Positions 57,730 to 64,000 of a stretch of 64,000 bases of DNA are shown here, one piece after another. A model generated the notes under the pieces. That model ran no database searches and was not told where the DNA came from. It was given only the letters and a program-made list of their open reading frames with translations. Every line of letters begins with the position of its first letter. The stretch's first letter is position 1. A program made the translations under genes and the position numbers. The stretch comes from Larix kaempferi (taxonomy: Eukaryota > Streptophyta > Pinopsida > Pinales > Pinaceae). Where the stretch lies: contig BSBM01000442.1 in the NCBI GenBank assembly GCA_027924585.1, positions 1,178,001-1,242,000 of the forward strand, read 5' to 3'.

Positions 57730-58521
57730 TTAGACAAAAATGTGATGGACCAACACCACAATTACAGAACTTGGGACTTTTCCATGACGTTCATATTTCC
57801 TTCCTGCAACTCTTCCCATTGCATACCTTCGAAACTCGCCTGCATTGTCCCAGCAGGAGGTGCAATGACACCCATCCTCAAAAAGAAGGGAATGCCCATC
57901 TCTTTCCAGAACATTGATCTTCATGTTCATTAGCCTGGTATCCATGTACAACTCCTTCCAGAAGGAAATTGGGACATCGTCCCCTTTCTCTTTGTCTTCA
58001 AGTTCAAGGAGAACCCTCCCAAGGATTCCCTTCATAATCCAATACAGGGAAACCATCTTCTCATATTGCGACTATTGGGTGCATTAAGTGTCAGGGTATT
58101 GTATCTATTGTTCCAACGCAAAAAAATCCTCATGCGGTTTCAATTCTTCCAACTCATACCATAAACTTTATTCTGCCATCTCAATTTCAAACCTAACTGA
58201 TGCAGGGGTGGCAGCCTTGTAAAGCCATGCTGCCTGATCCACCCACAACTTCTCTCTGTTGGCCCACTTCCTCCCCAGCTTCACAGGTTCTTCTCCTTTC
58301 CCTTTCGACTACATCTAACTAAGATTCAATTCATGAAGCCAACCAATATTACCAGAGACATAGACAAGAAAGAGTTTGTCACCTTTTGACAAACACACCC
58401 GGCATCCCCATAAGCGTTTATAAAAGAGGACAATGGAAATCAATCTCCCCAACCTTCTCATCAACAATCCGTCCTCCTCCTCTACCTCCATACCCCTTGC
58501 TGCGTGCGTACTAGTCGACAT
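57730..58521 (-). pseudogene. unidentified protein pseudogene
   Basis: One unshifted minus-strand frame of 264 codons runs from ATG 58521 (MSTSTHAARGMEVEEEDG) to a stop at 57730. It is broken by stops at 58315 and 58309 (both TAG) and four more between about 58160 and 58060. Protein-like, charged segments are clear: GRKWANREKLWVDQAAWLYK, ELEDKEKGDDVPISFWKEL, MKINVLERDGHSLLFEDG, CHCTSCW and RRYAMGRVAGRKYERHGK. The CHCTSCW part resembles half a metal-binding site. I do not recognise the family. It could be a decayed host gene or a gene from an unrecognised transposon. The lack of frameshifts suggests decay by base change only. Confidence 0.5.
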
Positions 58522-58909
58522 GTGTTTGTCTACTTACGACACATTGTTCCCCCTCCTCGTTCGTTCTTCCCACCCCACCACCCACATCTGGGGTATTTTT
58601 CAATTTAAAATTATTTTAAATCTTTATTTTATTTTATTTTTTCAAATATAAAGTCTTCCACTATCATTGTAAACATGTGATTTTGTCAATAATCACTATG
58701 GTCATCTTTAGCTTTATCATCTCCAAAATCTATGGAAAATCTTGATGATTATTAATTATTGCAAAAATAATTTTTTCATTCTTCTAATTCAAAAGTTTAA
58801 AGAAATATTTAACATTATCGATTATTAAAAATAGTTATATAATTAAAAAAATTTATTGTCTCCATATTAACATGATGATGCGAACTGAGAAATATTTGCC
58901 AAATATTTT
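58522..58909 (+). other. AT-rich stretch
   Basis: I see nothing identifiable here. Confidence 0.4.
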
Positions 58910-59119
58910 CAATTTTCATAGAGGAGATTTATGGTTAAAGCCATGAAAAATATATATTTTTTATGATTTGCTAATAAAAAATTTCTTAATGTTATCCTCT
59001 ATATTTGGTATAGTCAATTTTCATAGAGGAGACTTATGGTTAAAGCCATGAAAAATATATATTTTTTATGATTTGCTAATAAAAAATTTCTTAATGTTAT
59101 CCTCTATATTTGGTATAGT
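58910..59119 (+). repeat. 105-bp direct tandem duplication
   Basis: CAATTTTCATAGAGGAGA begins at 58910 and at 59015. The two 105-bp units differ at a single base near the start (GATTTATGG against GACTTATGG), so the duplication is recent compared with the surrounding elements. Confidence 0.95.
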
Positions 59120-59369
59120 AAGGGCTTTGATAGTGACAATAATTTGAAGAATGTTGATGTTGTAGTTTTCAGATTTTTGTGGAGTTAACGATTTCATGGT
59201 TACATTAGTTTTAACATGTTGTTGTTGTAGTATTTAAAGAAAAATATTATATTTATTTTATTTTATTGAGATGTATAAATGTATATTTTTAATTTGAGAT
59301 ATATTATTATATAATTTGTAATTTATTTTGGTAATTGAAATGATTGGTTTGTATGTATTATTTTTGGGG
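59120..59369 (+). other. AT-rich stretch
   Basis: No identifiable feature before the Gypsy-3 LTR. Confidence 0.4.
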
Positions 59370-59955
59370 TGTGTCATCTTTTACTGATTTGGGTTTAAAA
59401 CCTTTCAAAACTTCTCCAAGGTATCAAACAACATTTTTTAGGTCAAAATTTTGCAAACAGATTTTCTAGGCTTTTGATGTTGTTCTAGACATTGAGAGAT
59501 TTCCATAAGAGAAAATATCACCTTAATCGAAGTTCGTATGAGGAAGTTATGTCTCCCAAAATTTAATCTCTCCTTTTGACAACCATGATATTGAGTGGAT
59601 GCCATGTTGGATTCCATTACTCACACATGTGGAGATAGTCACGTGCATATTTATTGGAATATTATAAAGGGTCGAATACCCTTACCCTGATTGGGAGTTG
59701 AGGCATGCAAAAACACTAACCCTAACCCTAGACAATTACTAGGACATTTTTAAATACTAGGCCGCTAGGGTAAGAAGGGTTTCCATTCTTATTGTATTGT
59801 TTATTGTTCCTCCATCGAGTAACGCAAGGGAGTGGGATACTGGAGAAGAACAAAGGAAGTCTAATGTCTTGTTAAAAAAACTTGTAAGAATGTCCATGGC
59901 AATTTATAGATCATACTTGTATTAAAGCTTTCTTTGGATTTCTTTTTGTGGGAAT
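59370..59955 (+). repeat. Gypsy-3 5' LTR, truncated
   Basis: Shares with 62700-63320 the order: ATCAAA(C/T)(A/G)ACAT, TCTAGGCTTTTGA-like, GAATGCCAT-like, ACTCA(C/T)ACATGT, AACCCTAACCCTA, and AAGAAGGGTTTCCATT-like segments. The left boundary is uncertain. Confidence 0.7.
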
Positions 59956-59997
59956 TTGTAAGAATTGGCATCAGAAATAAGTCTCAAAACCCTATCA

Positions 59998-61560
59998 ATG
60001 CCGAATGAGTACAATAACAATCCAAGATATGAGTTAGAAGAGATATTCTCAAAGCTGGAAGCACGAGTTGTTGGCATCTCTCACAATATGACAATCCTCA
60101 TGGAAAATTTTGAAAACAAGTTTGGACCTTTCAGAGATTTTGGTTGCTCTAACTTAGAAGCCAAATCAAATGGGAAATATGGAGACAACGAAGACCCACA
60201 AAAGGAGCCATAGAAAGAGGGACTAAGTTCCAATGCCATCACTTCTTCACAATTTCTTTTTAAATTGGAAGTGAAAGTGGACATCAAACCCTTCCAAGGT
60301 TAGATTGATGTTATTAATTTCAGTTATTGGTTGAAAAAATAAGTTTATTTTGGTGTTCACAACACAGGAGAAGAGTAAAACATATTATTCTTCCAACTAA
60401 AGTTAGAGTACCATTACCAAGCTTGGTGTGAAAGTGACACAAAGTTGCTTAGGCTAGAGGGTGATCCCCCAATAACTATGTGGGAGGTGTTTAAAACCCT
60501 TAAATCTTAATTCTACCCAATTGGCTACAAAGAGGGCTAGTTGATCCATTGGAATTATTTTTGACACAAGGAGGGGTAGAGTGTACAAGGGTACACCAGT
60601 ATGATAAGAAAACATACCATTATGTTGGGTATATATCCTAAGAAATCAGATGTAATCATTAATTATCTAGGAGGTCTTCCAAAGTCATTTACAAAGGAAA
60701 GTGATTTATTTTCACCAAGGAAAAAAGATGAAGCTTATGTGTAAGCACGATATCTAGAGAATATGGATAAGAAGAAAGGATATCCAAATGGTTCCAAGCG
60801 AAAACACCGCTAAGATGCTTCAAAGGATGGAAAGAAGAAGTGGAAAGGAAATGATAAGAAAACAACAACCACTACACATTAGTGCAAGGATACAAACAAA
60901 AATCATAACCATTAATGGTCACACCAAAGGTAAGTGTTGGAAACTACATCCAAAGTTGAAGCCAAAGAATTGCAAGAAGAATTCCAAGAAGAAGAACATA
61001 CTAGTCATGTGGATTCAAGCAACTAGGTAGAGAGCATATTAGATATGTGGAAAAATGGTCTACACTTCCATGCAAATGGAGGTGAATTTGATTAGCCTCC
61101 ATCCCAAGGAATATAAGGAGATGACTAAAATCGTCCATATTAAGATCCAAGTCAAGAAAACAAAGGTGGAATATCTATTTTATTCTGGCTCACAAACCAA
61201 CCTCATAGAAAAGGATCCAGTCAATAAGCTTGGATTGGGAGTTCATGGCCATCCTCACCCATGCCAATTGGGGCAAGTAAATAAGGTTGTAGAGTTGAGG
61301 GTGATCACTAAACAATGTAAAATCAAATTTTATATAAGTGAAATCTATATTAATTAAGTGGAGGTAGATTTAGTACCACTTGATGTGTGTGTGTTGTAGT
61401 GCTTTAAAGCCCCTATTCATACATTAGGGATGCAATCTTTACGAGGAGAAACAAATAGTATCACTTGATCATGTATGGGTAATCATTTATCATCGATGTA
61501 CACAAATTTAAATCAAATATATCTATGGTAAGCGCTAACCAAGCCAAGAAATTGATCAGT
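59998..61560 (+). pseudogene. Gypsy-3 gag-protease
   Basis: Gag from ATG 59998 (MPNEYNNNPRYELEEIFSKL), with YFGVHNTGEE, FQLKLEYHYQAWCESDTK and MWEVFKTL (60340-60510), then a lysine-rich basic stretch and a partial knuckle (GHTKGKCWKLHP, 60920-60955). Protease reads LFYSGSQTNLI (about 61178-61210) with Tyr where the catalytic Asp should be. VDLVPLDVC follows. Frequent stops and at least two frameshifts. The end, ANQAKKLISSS near 61530-61560, is the protease-RT linker of this gypsy group. Confidence 0.75.
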
Positions 61561-62634
61561 TCAAGTGGAATTTTTGTATTACTCTTCTTAAGAGAGAATC
61601 AATAAGGAAATGAATTGGTAAATGTAAAGGCATCTCTAGAGGAATGCAATAAAGAGAAAAAACTCTAATTGGAGGAGGTTTTGTAGGTGTACAGAGAAGT
61701 TTTATAGATAACTAAAGGGTTACCACTTAGATGATATATTGGTTTATAGGTTTACTTGGTAACATTGTATCTCACATCTCACATGGGCATTATAAACCCA
61801 AAAATAACATCAAACATTGGTAAATCTTAAGAAATGTGGATTTTCCTAATCCTTGGTTTATTTTGGGCATGTGATTGGTGGAAGGAAACATAAATTTTAT
61901 TTATGTTTAACACTTCTATAACAAAGTAGCCACACTTCATATAGTAACTTCCCTTTTAAAAATTTCTTTAGGTATTTACCACCTTCTCCCTTAGATGTTA
62001 TATATGGATAGAAAGGAGGAGTCGGGGAAGACACCACATGCAAAGCATTGAAGGTTTAAATATTCATTAATAAGATCAAGAAGATCCATTTGTGAGTACA
62101 TGATAAATTGAATACATCATAAGAAAAGTACAATGCTTGGCATGGAAAACACATAATTGAGAAGACATTTAAGGTGAGATTTGGTATAATTTAGTTGTAT
62201 CTGAACAAAGAAAGGCTACAAGATCTTGGTAAAAATATCAAGGATTTATAGTATAGTCCTTTTTAAGTGTTGGATAAGGTAGGTGATAATGCTTCGAGAC
62301 TTAGTCTACCCCCATTTATGCACATTTACTTAGTAGTGAATTTGAATAATATGAAATTCTATGAGCCCTCCATGTTAGACTAGGAATTGATAGGAAAATT
62401 TTACGTTCCATAGAGGACTTGGCACTAGAAGATTAGGTAGAGTTACTAGAGGATACAATTTTATAGAAGAAGTCCAAAAAACCAAGTGGGGGTAGTATGA
62501 ACTTTGACAAGTTCGGTTGAAATGACAACTTCCAAGTAAGGTCAAATGGTACTCTAGAGAGAAGGTAGATGAAAAAATTTCTCACCTCCTTAGTAACATA
62601 TTTTTGGACCAAAATCCCCCTAAATGGGGAGGTA
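61561..62634 (+). pseudogene. Gypsy-3 collapsed pol with integrase C-terminal remnant
   Basis: RT, RNase H and the integrase core are essentially gone; fragments such as YREVL..TKGLPLR (about 61690-61730) mark the start of RT. From about 62200 the integrase C-terminal part is readable in pieces: NKERLQDLGKNIK, VLDKVGDNASRLSLPPFMHIY and YEPSMLD (62260-62385). There are many stops. Confidence 0.65.
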
Positions 62635-63320
62635 TGATCCTGAATGGATCACTATATAATTTTTCATGTATTTTGGGACCTTTTAGGTGGAAATATTGGA
62701 TTTATTAGGTTGTAGGACTTATTTAATGGGCAAGTCTTGTTTTTTTTATTTGAGGTCCAAAAAATTCCATAGCTTATTTGAGGCATCAAATGACATCTTT
62801 TATGGTCAAAGATTTGTAAAAAACGTTCCTAGACTCTCAACATTGTTCCATACATCAAGATCTTTCCACTAGCATAAAAATCACCTCAATTGGACTCTTG
62901 GAGATCATATGATAAATTTATGTCTCTCACACGCTGATGTAACTATTGAACACCATGGAACTAAGTGAATGCCATATCAAATTTCATTACTCATACATGT
63001 CGATCTAGTCACATATGGAATTCCAATTAGATTCTAAAAGGTCCAAAACCCTAACCCTAATCGAGAGTTGAAGCATGCAAAAACCCTAACTCTTACCCTA
63101 GACAACTATCATGACATTGTTAAATATTGGGCCATTGGGATAGGAAGGGGTTCCATTATTGTTGTAATTTTATTGTTCCATAGTTGAACAAAGCAAGGGT
63201 GTGGGATATTGGACATAATATAGGATGTAAAAGATATTGTAGTAGCCATATAGGCCATAATGTCCATGGAAACTTCATAGTGAGTGCACTTTCTTTGCAT
63301 TTAGCATTTCATAATTGAGA
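62635..63320 (+). repeat. Gypsy-3 3' LTR
   Basis: Starts TGATCCTGAATGGATCAC after a purine-rich stretch. The right end is placed where similarity with the 5' LTR fades (TTTCTTTGCATTTAG). Confidence 0.65.
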
Positions 63321-63480
63321 TGAAAATACCAAGGCATAGTGCTCACCTTGTCATAGGTATTTTCTCATATTTGTTTTTCCCAGGGTACATCTTGTGTTCA
63401 TTGTGTGGATGTTGCAATATATTTTGTTAGCTTCTTTCCTTTTAGCTTTAGATTATTTTAGTATCATTGTGTGCTAAGAT
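63321..63480 (+). other. spacer before CACTA-2
   Basis: A short T-rich stretch with no feature, possibly still LTR. GAT at 63478-63480 could be the 3-bp target duplication of CACTA-2. Confidence 0.3.
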
Positions 63481-64000
63481 CACTACAACAAATACTATGA
63501 TTTGTGCCTAATTTAGCGCCATATTTTAGTGTAAATTGTTCCAATGACCACTAGTTTTTGGGCACTAATTCTGGCACAAAACAACATTTCCCATGCACCA
63601 TAAATTGTGCCCAAAATTGCACCATAATTTGTGCCATAAATCATGTGCCCAAAATCACACCATAATTTGTGCTAGAAATTGTGTCCAAAAATTGCGCCAT
63701 AAAGTACGCCATGTTTAGTGCCAAATTTAGCATATGGTTTAGCACCACCTAGTACACTAGAAACTGCACCCTATTTAGTGCCATATTTAGCATCTAGTTT
63801 AACGTCACCTATTACACCAAAACTTGCTCCTAGTTTAGTGCTAAATTTAGCATCTGGTATAGCGCCACTTGTTGCACCATACGTTGCACAATGTTTAGTA
63901 CCAGAAATTTAGCGTCTAGATTAGCGCCACTTATTGCATCATAAATTACACCCTATCTAGTTCCATATTTAGCATGTGGTTTAGTGCCACCTAGTACACC
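63481..64000 (+). mobile_element. CACTA-2: left end with subterminal repeats, runs off the window
   Basis: CACTACAACAAATACTATG has the form of a CACTA terminal inverted repeat. It is followed at once by dense repeats of (A/T)TTTGTGCCATAAAT and AATTGCGCCATAA, on both strands. From about 63710 a unit of about 60 bp with TTTAGTGCCAAATTTAGCAT and CGCCACCTA recurs (near 63714, 63774, 63834, 63894 and 63955). Such subterminal arrays bind the element's own transposition proteins in En/Spm-type transposons. No coding region is reached. Confidence 0.75.

Larger units (their letters stand above)
59370..63320 (+). mobile_element. Gypsy-3: degraded Ty3/gypsy remnant
   Basis: Two diverged LTRs (about 59370-59955 and 62635-63320) flank gag, protease and a short piece of integrase C-terminus. 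Most of pol is missing. The primer site is TGGCATCAGAAA (59966-59977). GGGGAGGTA precedes the 3' LTR start TGATCC. The 5' LTR is shorter and its left end is approximate. Confidence 0.8.

Noticed and set aside
59718-63095. AACCCTAACCCTA words near 59720 and 63048-63100, reminiscent of telomere repeats
   Set aside because: Only two or three units, wrong spacing for the plant TTTAGGG repeat, and at the same place in both Gypsy-3 LTRs, so they are LTR sequence.
63718-63912. Open frame with repeated LAPxxLxxxLA-like peptides
   Set aside because: It is a product of the 60-bp subterminal repeat of CACTA-2, not a gene.

Overview
This is plant nuclear DNA. The evidence is the density of LTR retrotransposons with plant-type initiator-Met primer sites, plant TATA boxes, CACTA-type transposon ends and plant mobile domain (PMD) reading frames. 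I see no intact host gene, no rRNA or tRNA gene and no CRISPR array. The mix of Tat-lineage Ty3/gypsy, chromovirus-like Ty3/gypsy, Ty1/copia and PMD sequences, all old and full of stop codons, fits a large, repeat-dominated vascular plant genome. A gymnosperm or a fern is possible, but the species cannot be fixed from the sequence.

Layout. 1-415 is an LTR of a copia family (here Copia-A) sitting inside a gypsy element. 416-7271 is Gypsy-1, two internally deleted bodies sharing one LTR, and it is itself inserted in a Copia-A copy that resumes at 7272 and ends at 11198. From 11199 to about 12785 the minus strand carries a broken PMD gene (PMD-1). It is followed by GCACCG-rich subterminal-type repeats that reappear at 55643-57177 and end in a CACTA terminus. 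Between them lies a Tat-lineage gypsy element, 13657-55637, with a perfect 5-bp target duplication (CACTA). It holds gag, protease, RT, RNase H, integrase, a second plant-type RNase H, an antisense two-exon PMD gene (PMD-2) and a repeat-bearing 3' region.

The Tat element is broken by two insertions. Copia-A2 (minus strand, 21026-42179) lies in its RT, and is itself split by a Gypsy-2 array of five LTRs and four bodies (23636-37890). Copia-B (46934-52858, target duplication AGTCA) lies in its 3' region. The order of events is therefore CACTA-like DNA, then Tat, then Copia-A2, then the Gypsy-2 array, with Copia-B a separate insertion into Tat.

57178-59369 has no recognised element. It holds an unidentified minus-strand pseudogene and a near-perfect 105-bp duplication. 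About 59370-63320 is a shrunken Ty3/gypsy remnant (Gypsy-3). A second CACTA element begins at 63481 and runs off the window.

Most interesting points: the antisense PMD gene inside the Tat element, whose intron has the same position and phase as that of a second PMD gene nearby; the extra RNase H after integrase; the five-LTR array; Gypsy-1 bodies that lost RT and the integrase core but kept an almost open frame; and Copia-A elements that keep only RT-RNase H, one of them downstream of a 2.7-kb intron-like leader. All names (Copia-A, Gypsy-1 and so on) are mine.
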